NCBI RefSeq assembly: GCF_028702905.1
Contig: NZ_JAQVNX010000003.1
Span: 1 to 56,665 of the forward strand
Reading direction: 5' to 3'
Length of the DNA: 56,665 nt
From: Methanofollis sp.
Lineage (GTDB): Archaea > Halobacteriota > Methanomicrobia > Methanomicrobiales > Methanofollaceae
Below are positions 15,891 through 25,299 of the stretch, piece by piece. Under the pieces are notes generated by a model. It made no database searches. It was not told where the DNA came from and was given only the letters and a program-made list of their open reading frames with translations. A program made the position numbers and the translations under genes. The stretch's first letter is position 1. Each line of letters starts with the position of its first letter.

Positions 15891-18860
15891 ATGTTGCTGC
15901 GTACGCGGATGCTGGTCCTTCTCCTGCTCGTCGCCACTGCGCAGGGTGCGGCCGGCGTAGGGCCTGACGTCTGGGAAAAAATACCCGAAAGGCCGCCACC
16001 CGGCGACGACATGGCCAAACTCTCCTCAGATCTCGCGGACCTGGTGGAGATGAATGGGTACGGGGAGAATGTCCCCGACAATGCTGCCCTCTCTTCTGGT
16101 TACACCGCCCCCTCGTCGGTCACGGTCTATGTCTCCCTGCATCCTCCTGCCGCGACCGATTGTGTCGACCCCTTTGCCGTGGAAGTGACGGCACGGGACG
16201 AGGCCCGCCACCTGGCCGTGGCCCTGGTGCGGGTCGAGGACCTGAAGGGTCTTGCGTCCCTTCCTGAGGTGCGGTCTGTGCGGACTGTCCTGCCGCCGTT
16301 CTTTGCCGCCGGTTCGGTGGACACGGAGGGCGACGCCATCCTCAGGGCGGAGGACCTCAGGGACGCCACCGGGTACAACGGCACTGGCGTGAAGATCGGC
16401 GTCATCTCCGACGGCGTGACCCACCTCGACGATGCCGTCCTGACCGGCGACCTCCCTCCCGACGTCAACGTCCTCTCGAACACCCTCGGCGGCGACGAGG
16501 GAACGGCAATGCTTGAGATCGTCCATGACATCGCCCCCGGTGCCTCCCTCTATTTCCATGACTGCGGGGGAGACGTGATCTCCTTCGACGAGGCATTCCA
16601 GGATCTTGCCGACGCGGGGTGCACGATCATCTGCGACGACATCGTCTATCTTGACGAACCCTACTTTGACGAGAGTGCCGACGCCCCTCTCGGAGGCATC
16701 AGGCGCCTCGCGGCCGAAGGAGATGTCCTCCTGGTCTCCTCGGCCGGCAACTTCGGCCTGTCGCACTACCAGGAAGAGTACCTTGACTCGGGGAACATGT
16801 TCCATTCCCATGACTTCGGCGGCGGGAGCGTCCTCCTCCCCTTCAGGGTCTCTGCGACGTCCCCGGCCTTTGTCGTGCTTCAGTGGGCCGACCCCTGGGT
16901 CTCGTCGGCGAACGACTACAACCTCTATGTCTGGGACCGCACCGGATCGCTGGTGGGCATGAGCACCATCGTCCAGGAGGGGAACGGCACCCCTCTGGAG
17001 GTGGTCTCCTTCACCAATCCCGATCCCTTCGTCTCGACCTATTATGCGGGCATCACCCGTGTCCGCGGCTCGCCCCGTCTCCTTGAGGTCTACACCTTCT
17101 ATGGGGCGGTCTCCCCTGACTACAACACCCCTTCAGACTCGATCTTCGGTCACCCGGCCTATCCCGGCGTGGTCACGGTCGGTGCGATCGATTTCCAGGA
17201 CATGCTCAGGCAGTACTCCTCGCAGGGGCCGGTGACCATCGTCTACCCGGTGCCCGAGGAGAGGGCCAAGCCCGACCTTGCAGCGACCGACGGGGTGCAG
17301 GTGACAGGGGCGGGCGGTTTCCCGAACCCCTTCTATGGCACGAGCGCCTCGGCGCCGCATGTGGCCGGCATCGCAGCCCTGCTCATGGGCCAGGACCCTG
17401 CCCTGAACGCGTCCGGGTTTGTGGACGCCCTCGTCTCCTCGTCCATGGACCCGGGGTTGCCTGGTTATGACCCGGGGTACGGCTATGGCAGGGCCGACGC
17501 CATTGTCCTCAGGTCGGTGATCACGCCGCCGCTCATCGCAAATTTCTCGGCATCTCCGGCCGCGGGTATGGTGCCCCTGACGGTCAGGTTCACCGACCTC
17601 TCCGGCGGTACTCCTGATACATGGTCCTGGGCCTTCGGCGACGGCAATGTCTCGTCCAACCCGGATCCTGTCCATGTCTATGAGGTGCCGGGCGTCTATA
17701 CGGTGAACCTCACGGTCATGGCGGGGACGTCGACAAACTCCACCGGAAAAACCGGTCTTGTCACTGCGGTGGCGCAGGGCCCGCCTGCGGCGAACTTCTC
17801 CGCTGCCCCTCTCTCCGGCCCCGCGCCCCTGACTGTGAACTTCGCCGACGCCTCCGGGGGATTCCCGACCTCGTGGTCGTGGGCCTTCGGCGAGGGGAAC
17901 CTCTCGACAGACCCCGACCCCAAGCACGTCTATGCCCTGCCGGGGACATACGCGGTGAACCTGACCGTTGCAAACCCCCATGGCAACGATACCCTGCGCC
18001 GCCCCGACTTCGTCACGGTGGAGGCCCCTCTCCTCCGTGCAAACTTCTCCGCGAATGCCACCGCCGGCATGGTCCCCTTTGCGGTACACTTTGCGGACGA
18101 AAGCCCCGGAAATGTGACCTCGTGGTCCTGGGCCTTCGGTGACGGGAATGTCTCGACAGACCCCGACCCCGTCCATATCTATGAGGTGCCGGGCACGTAC
18201 ATGGTGAACCTCACCGTCGCGGACCCGTACTCCCGCGACATGGTATCGAGGGCCCGTTTCATCAGGGCCGTTGCGCAGGGCCCGCCTGCGGCGAACTTCT
18301 CTGCCGCCCCTCTCTCCGGCCCCGCGCCGCTCGCTGTGAACTTCACCGACACCTCTGGGGGATTCCCGACCTCGTGGTCGTGGGCCTTCGGCGACGGGAA
18401 TGTCTCGACAGACCCTGACCCGCAGCACGTCTATGCCCTGCCGGGCACATACGCGGTGAACCTGACTGTCGCAAACCCCTATGGCAACGACACCCTGCGC
18501 CGCCCCGGCCTCGTCACCGTGGAGGCTCCGGCCCTCCGCGCAAACTTCTCCGCGAATGCCACCACCGGCGTGGTCCCGTTCGCGGTGCGGTTTGCCGACA
18601 CCTCGGCCGGTTTCCCGACCTCGTGGTCGTGGGAGTTCGGCGACGGGAACCTCTCGACAGACCGGCACCCGGTCCATGTCTACGGGGTGCCCGGGACGTA
18701 CACGGTGAACCTCACCATCTCCCGCGGGACAGAGAACGCCACATTTGAACGGTTCGACTACGTCGCGGTGACGGCCCCCCTGATCCTCTCTTCTTCGCCT
18801 GTGCCCCCCGATCGTGAGGCGGGGATCCGGGATCTGACCTTTCAGGAGCGATCAGCATAG
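15891..18860 (+). CDS. Secreted S8-like serine peptidase with five PKD domains
   Basis: A 989-residue protein. The signal peptide is MLVLLLLVATAQGAAG, preceded by Arg residues. A prodomain-like region extends to about 165. The subtilase core spans about 168-540 and shows Asp174 in GVISDGV and Ser485 in GTSASAPHVAG. The usual HGTH motif is replaced by GGDEGTAMLE, with Glu203 at the His position and a His212 nine residues later. Five PKD domains follow (about 545-970), each with the SWSWAFGDGN or close variants. The tail ends in FQERSA with no membrane anchor or sorting signal, so the enzyme may be released or held by PKD contacts. I chose ATG 15891 for the signal peptide; the open frame extends back to 15498, overlapping the opposite-strand DsrE gene. 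Confidence 0.87.
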   Translation: MLLRTRMLVLLLLVATAQGAAGVGPDVWEKIPERPPPGDDMAKLSSDLADLVEMNGYGENVPDNAALSSGYTAPSSVTVYVSLHPPAATDCVDPFAVEVTARDEARHLAVALVRVEDLKGLASLPEVRSVRTVLPPFFAAGSVDTEGDAILRAEDLRDATGYNGTGVKIGVISDGVTHLDDAVLTGDLPPDVNVLSNTLGGDEGTAMLEIVHDIAPGASLYFHDCGGDVISFDEAFQDLADAGCTIICDDIVYLDEPYFDESADAPLGGIRRLAAEGDVLLVSSAGNFGLSHYQEEYLDSGNMFHSHDFGGGSVLLPFRVSATSPAFVVLQWADPWVSSANDYNLYVWDRTGSLVGMSTIVQEGNGTPLEVVSFTNPDPFVSTYYAGITRVRGSPRLLEVYTFYGAVSPDYNTPSDSIFGHPAYPGVVTVGAIDFQDMLRQYSSQGPVTIVYPVPEERAKPDLAATDGVQVTGAGGFPNPFYGTSASAPHVAGIAALLMGQDPALNASGFVDALVSSSMDPGLPGYDPGYGYGRADAIVLRSVITPPLIANFSASPAAGMVPLTVRFTDLSGGTPDTWSWAFGDGNVSSNPDPVHVYEVPGVYTVNLTVMAGTSTNSTGKTGLVTAVAQGPPAANFSAAPLSGPAPLTVNFADASGGFPTSWSWAFGEGNLSTDPDPKHVYALPGTYAVNLTVANPHGNDTLRRPDFVTVEAPLLRANFSANATAGMVPFAVHFADESPGNVTSWSWAFGDGNVSTDPDPVHIYEVPGTYMVNLTVADPYSRDMVSRARFIRAVAQGPPAANFSAAPLSGPAPLAVNFTDTSGGFPTSWSWAFGDGNVSTDPDPQHVYALPGTYAVNLTVANPYGNDTLRRPGLVTVEAPALRANFSANATTGVVPFAVRFADTSAGFPTSWSWEFGDGNLSTDRHPVHVYGVPGTYTVNLTISRGTENATFERFDYVAVTAPLILSSSPVPPDREAGIRDLTFQERSA
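17772..18770 (+). repeat. Tandem duplication of a two-PKD-domain unit
   Basis: PKD domains 2+3 and 4+5 form an A-B-A-B array. The block starting with GCGCAGGGCCCGCC at 17772 recurs at 18273, a period of 501 bases (167 codons), and the A copies (ANFSAAPLSGPAPL) and B copies (RANFSANAT) are each nearly identical, whereas A and B differ. This points to a recent internal duplication. Confidence 0.8.
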
Positions 18861-18888
18861 ATTATTAGATCCGATCGCCCATACGTCT

Positions 18889-19314
18889 ATGATGCGCAGA
18901 GTCTACTACCGCTTCCCGACGCGCTTTGATCTGAATTTCACCCTGGGTTCGCCATTCGGGCAGGCCCTCAGGTATGTCGCGGCCCTCCACCGCACTCACA
19001 CCACCTGCCGGCAGGGTGATGACCTCTACAAGCGCGATATCCTCCTTGAGATTGCCGACGACCGGACGCGGTTCCTCCCCCTCGACCTCATCCCCGCCCT
19101 CGCCGACGAGGTGACCGAGTCTGCGGACTTCAGGTTTTCGGTTCATGAGACCCTTCTGCGGCCGGAGGGCAGGCGTCCGGTTTCGGAGAACACATTCCTG
19201 ATGAGGATCGTCGACCGCGGTCCGCAGTCCGAGGTCTTCGTCGTCAAGGAAGGATTGGCCGGTTCGATGGATGCGATGGATATCCGCGAGATCCTCAAGG
19301 GTGCCTGCGAGTGA
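18889..19314 (+). CDS. Conserved-looking hypothetical protein, 141 aa
   Basis: A 141-residue soluble protein with no recognised motif. It begins MMRRVYYRFPTRFDLNF and is mixed alpha/beta with no signal peptide or membrane helix. Its stop overlaps the GTG start of the next gene by 4 bases, so the two are translationally coupled and probably work together. The start could be either of two adjacent ATG codons (18889 or 18892). The link to a DUF2240-type partner suggests an archaea-specific housekeeping role, but this is not supported by any motif. Confidence 0.75.
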   Translation: MMRRVYYRFPTRFDLNFTLGSPFGQALRYVAALHRTHTTCRQGDDLYKRDILLEIADDRTRFLPLDLIPALADEVTESADFRFSVHETLLRPEGRRPVSENTFLMRIVDRGPQSEVFVVKEGLAGSMDAMDIREILKGACE

Positions 19315-19775
19315 GCCTCCAGATCACCGTCGCGGCCCCCTTCAAGCAGATGCACCTGGGGGAACTGGAGAAGAATCAGTTTGTCTTTTTCCTTGCCCTG
19401 GACCGGAAGTGGCTGAACGTCGAACAGGCGAACGCCGTCCTCCGCCTGGGAGAATCCGCCGGACTTCTCGGTGTAAAAGGCGGGAAGGTCGTCCCGCTCT
19501 TTGACCTCTCCTCAGTTACGATCCCCCTCGGCTTCAGGCCCGGCCCCGAGGTCTTCGAGGCGCCCGACCCGCTGCGCGACCTCATCGCCAGGATCGCGTC
19601 GGCGACCGATAGGGACGCGAGCGAGGTGACTGCCGGGATGAACCGCGTGATCGAGGGGGAGTTCGACGGCAACCTCAGGCCCGAAGCAGCGGCCGTCCTG
19701 CTTGCTCGCAGGTACGGTGTTGCATGGCAGGATCTCCTGCCTGCTCTCCGTGAAAGTGTTGTCCGGGAAAAATAG
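19311..19775 (+). CDS. DUF2240 family protein
   Basis: A 154-residue archaeal protein starting at GTG 19311. The N-terminal part (KNQFVFFLALDRKWLNVEQA, then LRLGESAGLLGVKGG) looks like a winged-helix-type unit and the C-terminal half (about 85-150) is a helical bundle with ARRYGVAWQDLLPAL. I recall this pattern as DUF2240, which has no assigned function. The gene overlaps its upstream neighbour and converges on rps6e. Confidence 0.65.
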   Translation: MSLQITVAAPFKQMHLGELEKNQFVFFLALDRKWLNVEQANAVLRLGESAGLLGVKGGKVVPLFDLSSVTIPLGFRPGPEVFEAPDPLRDLIARIASATDRDASEVTAGMNRVIEGEFDGNLRPEAAAVLLARRYGVAWQDLLPALRESVVREK

Positions 19776-19776
19776 A

Positions 19777-19784
19777 TTTTTTTT
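19777..19784 (+). terminator. Oligo-T terminator between convergent genes
   Basis: Eight T residues begin 2 bases after the stop of the DUF2240 gene. The rps6e stop on the other strand overlaps the tract, so it serves as terminator for the rightward transcript; rps6e may terminate further left. Confidence 0.4.
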
Positions 19785-20187
19785 AGTTCTCTGCAGCCTC
19801 TTCGCCGCCCTTTCCGAGGAGCGCATCGATAGGCTGCGCACCGTACTGGGCAACGACGGCGTTGATCTGGACAAAGTCAGCGGTGATCTCGTTTCCGCGG
19901 ACCGATTTTCTCTTCCTCTGTCCCTCGTGCTCGGGGTGGAATCCCACGCCCTCGGAGAGGAGGATCCGCCTGCGGCCTGCGCCCGGCAGATCCTTCCTGG
20001 CGGCGATCCCGGTTCTGTCCGAGCCGCCGGTGATCTGGATAGTGTATCCGGCGAGGCCGAGGGGTGCGCCATCGATCTCGTTCCCGATCTTCTTCCCGAT
20101 CAATGCCGATGCAGCCGCCCCGCTTGCCTGGATATTGTAGGCGCGGCTTGCCTTCCTGTCAGATACGACAACCTTGAAATCAACCAT
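19783..20187 (-). CDS. rps6e: Ribosomal protein S6e
   Basis: A 134-residue small-subunit ribosomal protein. The N terminus MVDFKVVVSDRKASRAYNIQ, the GKKIGNEIDG segment, YTIQITGGSDRTGIAAR and the GFHPEHEGQRKRKSVRGNEI stretch are diagnostic for S6e. The C terminus is a short Glu-rich tail. A GAAGGAG-type ribosome site precedes the ATG. It lies downstream of infB in the same direction with a 70-base gap that has its own AT-rich promoter-like segment. Confidence 0.95.
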   Translation of the reverse strand: MVDFKVVVSDRKASRAYNIQASGAAASALIGKKIGNEIDGAPLGLAGYTIQITGGSDRTGIAARKDLPGAGRRRILLSEGVGFHPEHEGQRKRKSVRGNEITADFVQINAVVAQYGAQPIDALLGKGGEEAAEN

Positions 20188-20257
20188 TATCTCTGACTCC
20201 TTCTCATCCTGATGATATCAGACGTGACTATAAAATTGGATGATATCTATATTAAAA

Positions 20258-22066
20258 CTACTTCCCCCAGAAGGGATTTTCTTTTCTTCGCATCAGGGTG
20301 TACTCATCGAGTACCTCACGCATACCTGGTTTGAGGCTCCCGAGCATCTCTTTTTCGAGCACCTTGACGTGGTTTTCAGGGATCTCGGCGTATAACTCGT
20401 CTTTCTCGCTGATCTGCCTGCCAACTGTCGCCCCTTCGATCGAGACCGCGACCTCCGCGCCGGCGTCGGCGTCAGGGACGTTCTCCCCTCTGACCTGAAT
20501 ATTTTTCAGCTGGCCGACCCTCTTGCCGTCCCTGCGCATCAGGTACACGCCGCTCCGCAGTTTTCCCCCGAGCACCCTGACGCCGACGACGGCGGGGTTG
20601 CTCTGTCTGAAGACGCACCCTTCGAGGATGACGACTTTTGCCGGCAGGATGATGTGCTCGAAGCGGGCCGCTTCGATCTTCCTCTTCTGATCCTCGACCC
20701 ACTCGGTGTAGTCCTCGATGAGCCGGTAGATGACGTTGCCTGTAAAGGCCGTCACCTTGTTTGCCGGGTCTTTGAGGATATCGAGAGCGTCGGGGAGGAT
20801 GGCGGTGTTGAAGGCGAGGAGGACGGCGTTGAGAGGTTCTTTGACCGTCCCGATCTCAATGAGGTCGTGGCGCGAGACCGGGCCGACCTCGGCCTTCATG
20901 ATAGGGATATGGTGGTCTTCGAGTTCCTTTGCCAGCGCTTCGAGGGCGCCGATGGTGTCGGCCTTGATGGTGATGCCCTCCTCGGAAAGGGCGACATGGA
21001 TCTCCTCGACCTCCCGCCTGACCTCCTCGTTGATGACTTCACGGTCTTCGGCCGCCGGGATCACACGCAGGGGCGAGCCCGCGATGACTCCTTCGAGGTG
21101 GGGTGCGGAGACCTTGATGCCAGCGGCGGCGGTGACCGACTTCACCCGCTCGAACCTGTCCTCGACGAGGATCTCAGACATCGGCCGCGGCTTGAGAAGG
21201 GACCGCACCTTGGGGTTGATCACGCCGTCTCCTGTTGCAACCGCGATCTCGTCCCCGACCCCGAGGGTGCCGTCATAGAGGATGACATCGAGGGTCATGC
21301 CGAGGCCCCGTTCCTCCTTCACTTCGAGAACCGTGCCCAGGCCAGGGCCGTTGACCGAGACGGCGAGTTCCTCTGTCATGTAGCGCTGGGCAAGCCCGAT
21401 GAGCATCATGAGGAGGTCGGGCACGCCCTCGCCCGTGATCCCGGAGACCGGGACAATGGCGATGTTGCGGGCGAAGTCACTCACCCTGTCGTACCGCTCG
21501 CAGTTGAAACCCTTCTCGGAGAGTTTGCCGATCAGTTCGTAGGTCTTTGTCTCGAAGATCTGCTTCACGCGGTCGCCCTGCGTCTCAAAGGTCTTTTTGA
21601 ACGGAGCGCTCTTGTTCACCCGCCAGCCGTGAATCCTGTCGATCTTCGTCGCCGCAACGACGAAGGGCGTCTTGTAGGTCCGCAGGATCTCGAGTGCCTC
21701 GATGGTCTGCGGCTGGAAACCCTCGTTGATGTCCACCACCAGGATCGCCATGTCGGCGAGGGCGCCGCCGCGGGCCCTGAGTGTCGTGAAGGCCTGGTGG
21801 CCCGGGGTGTCGATGAAGAGCAGGCCGGGGATGTTGATCTGCAACTTCTGGAAGGCCCCGCCTGTCTTTGCAATGGCGTCGAAGGGGACAAGCGTCGCTC
21901 CGATATGCTGGGTGATCGCGCCGGCCTCGCCGGCGGTGACCGACGATCCCCTGATATAGTCGAGGAGCGAGGTCTTGCCGTGGTCGACATGCCCGAGGAC
22001 GCAGACGATCGGCGTCCTGATCCCGGATCCCTCTGTTTTCTGTGATTGTTTCTTTTTCTTGGCCAT
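20258..22066 (-). CDS. infB: Translation initiation factor aIF5B (IF-2 type)
   Basis: aIF5B is the GTPase that promotes ribosomal subunit joining and initiator tRNA positioning. The 602-residue protein has the P loop GHVDHGKT at about 25-32, the DTPGHQAF switch II at about 76, a G domain to about 240 with ATKID, and then domains II-IV including the C-terminal beta-barrel (VVGVRVLGGKLRSGVY). The family length is about 595-600, so it is complete and has no intein. A basic AKKKKQ start follows the ATG. It is the upstream member of the unit with rps6e. Confidence 0.96.
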   Translation of the reverse strand: MAKKKKQSQKTEGSGIRTPIVCVLGHVDHGKTSLLDYIRGSSVTAGEAGAITQHIGATLVPFDAIAKTGGAFQKLQINIPGLLFIDTPGHQAFTTLRARGGALADMAILVVDINEGFQPQTIEALEILRTYKTPFVVAATKIDRIHGWRVNKSAPFKKTFETQGDRVKQIFETKTYELIGKLSEKGFNCERYDRVSDFARNIAIVPVSGITGEGVPDLLMMLIGLAQRYMTEELAVSVNGPGLGTVLEVKEERGLGMTLDVILYDGTLGVGDEIAVATGDGVINPKVRSLLKPRPMSEILVEDRFERVKSVTAAAGIKVSAPHLEGVIAGSPLRVIPAAEDREVINEEVRREVEEIHVALSEEGITIKADTIGALEALAKELEDHHIPIMKAEVGPVSRHDLIEIGTVKEPLNAVLLAFNTAILPDALDILKDPANKVTAFTGNVIYRLIEDYTEWVEDQKRKIEAARFEHIILPAKVVILEGCVFRQSNPAVVGVRVLGGKLRSGVYLMRRDGKRVGQLKNIQVRGENVPDADAGAEVAVSIEGATVGRQISEKDELYAEIPENHVKVLEKEMLGSLKPGMREVLDEYTLMRRKENPFWGK

Positions 22067-22349
22067 TTCCCGCTCCCCCGTCTTCCCGGTATGACGCGCC
22101 GGACGCGGGCGGTGCCCGGATATCTGGCCCTGTCCCCGGATCCTGTATTGGTGCGTTGTTGCTTCGGGAAAAAACCTGTCTGCTGTCGATGACGGGTTTT
22201 GACTATATTAGGATATCTCACCCTATTAATGCTCTTCCGCCCCCGCGCATGCTCCCGGGAGTGGTATGTCGGGGCCGTATCCGGGCGCCCTGCCGCTGGT
22301 TTCTACGATAGGTTAATCTGTAGTTCCATACAACATAGTGGAGGTATTT
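22067..22349. other. Intergenic region upstream of infB and tRNA-His
   Basis: This 283-base stretch separates the leftward infB gene from the tRNA-His gene. AT-rich segments near 22205 (ACTATATTAGG) and 22310-22340 are plausible promoters for infB and the tRNA respectively. I see no coding region in it. Confidence 0.5.
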
Positions 22350-22422
22350 GCCGGGGTAGGGTAGTTGGTCATCCTAGGGGACTGTGGATCCCCCGACCCG
22401 GGTTCGAATCTCGGCCCCGGCC
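22350..22422 (+). tRNA. tRNA-His (anticodon GTG)
   Basis: The cloverleaf has acceptor GCCGGGG pairing with CCCCGGC, D stem GGGT/ATCC, anticodon stem GGGGA/TCCCC with loop CTGTGGA (anticodon GTG), and T arm CCGGG-TTCGAAT-CTCGG with one G-U pair. The discriminator base is C, as expected for tRNA-His. The base before the acceptor is T, so the identity nucleotide G-1 is not encoded and must be added after transcription. CCA is not encoded. Confidence 0.92.
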
Positions 22423-22552
22423 CTCTTATTTTTGAACGGTTTCTCCGGGTTTTTTGTGTCTTGTTTTCCTGATCTCGGCGTTTAATTTCATGGCCGTGGA
22501 AAAATTTTGCAGGGATATTTCATAGCGCGGCTTTTTAGAAACCATCATACTC

Positions 22553-22800
22553 TCACCGGGGGACTACGCCGAAAATCAGAGATTTTCTTGTGCTCACTCC
22601 GTTCGCAGCCCCCGGACCTCGAAAATCACAGATTTTCTCGAACTCGCTGGCGCTCGTTCCCTGCTCTGGATTGGGTCGGGAAAGAGCGAAGAAGGGATTT
22701 AGAAAAGGGGATTACCCTCTCCCCTCTATCCTAACGTGGGGGGATCGGGGGGTGAAACCCCCCGGCCAGGCACTCCAGAACAGGAATACTAAAGAATCCG
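22553..22800. repeat. Hairpin-rich intergenic repeat patch B
   Basis: GAAAATC-NNN-GATTTTC inverted repeats occur at 22571-22587 and 22621-22637. The segment 22553-22634 aligns with 2291-2373 with only scattered changes, including the shared spacer TGCTCACTCC. The TATCCTAACGTGGGGGG stretch at about 22725 resembles the TATCCTGAGCGGGGG of the other patches. The surrounding gap from 22423 to 22936 contains nothing else I can call a gene. Confidence 0.75.
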
Positions 22801-22936
22801 GAAAATTTAATCCTTTTTTTCTGGCTCACTTCGGTCGTTCCCGCTCCCATCAGGCCCTTAAACAGAACTTTTCCCGGGGCCTTCCATCGTTCATATCTCT
22901 CGCGGGGCGTGCCGTGAAAAAAAGATATGGGTCTCT

Positions 22937-25249
22937 TCATGCCGCCGGTGCGGCCGGGGTGCCCTCTGCCGGGCGGCGATGATTGAAGCGGTACATCAGA
23001 GAGAGCACGGCCGGCATCACCAGGATCGCCCCTATCAGGGAGAACCCGACGGTGATCACCGTCACGATCCCGAAGTTCGCGATGATGTTGAAGGCCGAGA
23101 GGGTGAGGGCCGAGAAACCGAAGACCGTGGTCATGCCCGAGACCGTGACCGCGGTGCCGATCTTCTGCACGCTCGTCTGGATCGCCTCGTAGATATCGAG
23201 ACCCCGTGCGAGTTCCTCCTCGCACCTCTCCATGATCAGGATCGTGTACTCCGAGGCGACGCCGATGGTCATCGACCCCAGGGTGGCGGTCATCGGCGTA
23301 TAGTCGAGGCCGAGGAGGTACATGATCGCCCCGTTCCACCCGACGATCATGACGATCGGGATGAGCGGGGTGACGGCGTTCACCCGCCTGTACACAAGGA
23401 GAAGGAAGAGGAGAATAAGCCCGAACCCGGCAAGGACCATCAGCGTCTTCGACGTCGCGATGTCTTCCATCACGGAGACGAACATCTCGGTGCCGCCTGT
23501 CACCCTCACATGGATTCCCGGCGGTGCCTCCCTCCACGCGACGTCCTTCTCCACGTTCTTGATCATCGTCCGTGCAACGTCGAGTTCCATGTCTGTGGTG
23601 GAGAACTCCATCACCGCCTCCATCCTGCCGTTGAGGTACCTGTCCCTCGTCTCGGCCGGGATGGTGGCGAGCACGCTCCTGACCTCGCTTTCCGTCTCCG
23701 GCAGGACGCCGCCGTTGTACCGGGCGAGGAGGGTGGCGATGCTCGTGACGCCGGTGATCTTTTCGTTGGTCCGCAGTTCGTACGCCCCGAAGTCCCGTAT
23801 CCACTGAAGAGTCTCCATGTCCAGGACATTGTCCCCGGTCACGACGACCGGGACCGTGTCTGTCGCCCCCATCGTCCGCGTCACCTTCTTCATGTCCTGG
23901 AGGGCCGGCATGTCCTGCGGGACAAAGGTCTCCTCGTCGGCATTGATCGGGACCTCATTGTCCATCTGGATGCCGATGACCGCGACCAGGCAGAAGACCA
24001 GGAGGATCGGCACCGGGTTCTTCGCGATCCCGAGGGCGATCCTGCCGAGAAGGCGGTTATACCCCTCGATCAGGGAACCCCGCGAGCCTTCTTCATGGGC
24101 TGGCTCCTTCTCGCAGCCCTTCCAGTCGAGTTCGCAGGCCTCCACGTCGTCGAGTTTTCCGGCAGGTGTCTTCGCCCTGTACTTCACGACCGTCCCGAAG
24201 AGCGGAACGATGACGAGGGCAGAAAGATAACAGGACGCGACGCCGATCGTGCAGACGATGCCGAAATCGGCGACCATCGGGACCGGAGCGATAAACATGG
24301 CGATAAAGCCGAGTGAGGTCGCCACCATCGCGATGAGGACGGACGGGCCCGACCTGGTCACGGTGGCCTTCACCGCGTCGGCGATGGTCGCATGCCGCAC
24401 CTCCTCGTCAAAGCGCGAGTGGAACTGGATCGCATAGTCGATCCCGATGCCGATGAGCACCGGGAAGGCCCCGATCACGGTCATGGAGATCGGGATGCCG
24501 ACAAGTCCCATGAACCCGAAGGTGAGGATCAGGCCGCCGGCCACGATTGCGACCGGCAGAAGGCGGTACCTGACATGGGAGAAGAGGAACGTGACGGCAA
24601 GGACCATCAGGAGCATCGCGGCCATGATCAGGATGCCCATCGACTGGCCCATCTCCTGCCCCATCTCCTGCGAGAAGGCCGGGCTCCCCGAGACCGTCAC
24701 CGAGACGCCGGCAGGCGGTTCGGAGACGGCGATCGACGCCCTGACATTGTCCAGCACCTGTTCCTGCACGCTTGATGCGACGCCCGGCTGGATGGTGATG
24801 CCGACGATAGTCATCATCATCGAGGGAAGGTAGCGGTCGAGGGTTCCCGGCGGCGCCTTCTCGATGACGGTGTTCACTTCGGCCCGTGAGTTGGGCATGG
24901 TCCCGTTGTTTGCCTCTTTCATCAGGTCGGGCACGCCGGCGACGGACTCAACGTACTGCTCGTTCCTGATGCCGTCCTCGACGCTCCCGATATAGGCGAG
25001 GACGTCGGGGTCGGTGACGTCGTCGCTCTCGAAGATGAGCATGATGGCGTCTGAACCATAGGTGTCCTTGTAGTGGGCGAGCATCGCCCCTCTGGGCGTG
25101 GTCTTGTCGATATACGTGTCGTCACCCGTTGCCATGCTCACCATCGAGAGGCCGAGGAAGGCGAGCATGAACGTGGCTGCGACGACCGCCATTACGGCGA
25201 ACGGACGTGTGGTGATGGCCTCTGCAAGGAGGTCGTAGGGTGATCTCAT
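22937..25249 (-). CDS. RND superfamily (MMPL-type) exporter
   Basis: A 770-residue membrane transporter with the internally duplicated RND/MMPL layout. An N-terminal helix (about 17-40) is followed by an extracytoplasmic loop (about 45-205), five helices (about 206-350), a cytosolic linker, a second single helix (about 405-425), a second large loop and five more helices (about 605-755). Motifs such as GIGIDYAIQFHSRFDEE and GVASEYTILIMERCEEE carry the acidic residues expected on the transmembrane relay of this family. Archaeal members are of unknown substrate; lipid or hydrophobic compound export is a guess. The small gene upstream (25300-25695) is in the same direction with a 50-base gap. Confidence 0.9.
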   Translation of the reverse strand: MRSPYDLLAEAITTRPFAVMAVVAATFMLAFLGLSMVSMATGDDTYIDKTTPRGAMLAHYKDTYGSDAIMLIFESDDVTDPDVLAYIGSVEDGIRNEQYVESVAGVPDLMKEANNGTMPNSRAEVNTVIEKAPPGTLDRYLPSMMMTIVGITIQPGVASSVQEQVLDNVRASIAVSEPPAGVSVTVSGSPAFSQEMGQEMGQSMGILIMAAMLLMVLAVTFLFSHVRYRLLPVAIVAGGLILTFGFMGLVGIPISMTVIGAFPVLIGIGIDYAIQFHSRFDEEVRHATIADAVKATVTRSGPSVLIAMVATSLGFIAMFIAPVPMVADFGIVCTIGVASCYLSALVIVPLFGTVVKYRAKTPAGKLDDVEACELDWKGCEKEPAHEEGSRGSLIEGYNRLLGRIALGIAKNPVPILLVFCLVAVIGIQMDNEVPINADEETFVPQDMPALQDMKKVTRTMGATDTVPVVVTGDNVLDMETLQWIRDFGAYELRTNEKITGVTSIATLLARYNGGVLPETESEVRSVLATIPAETRDRYLNGRMEAVMEFSTTDMELDVARTMIKNVEKDVAWREAPPGIHVRVTGGTEMFVSVMEDIATSKTLMVLAGFGLILLFLLLVYRRVNAVTPLIPIVMIVGWNGAIMYLLGLDYTPMTATLGSMTIGVASEYTILIMERCEEELARGLDIYEAIQTSVQKIGTAVTVSGMTTVFGFSALTLSAFNIIANFGIVTVITVGFSLIGAILVMPAVLSLMYRFNHRRPAEGTPAAPAA

Positions 25250-25299
25250 CGGTATCTCCTGTCTGTTTTTTGTGAGAGTCTGGGTCTATCTGCGTATTC

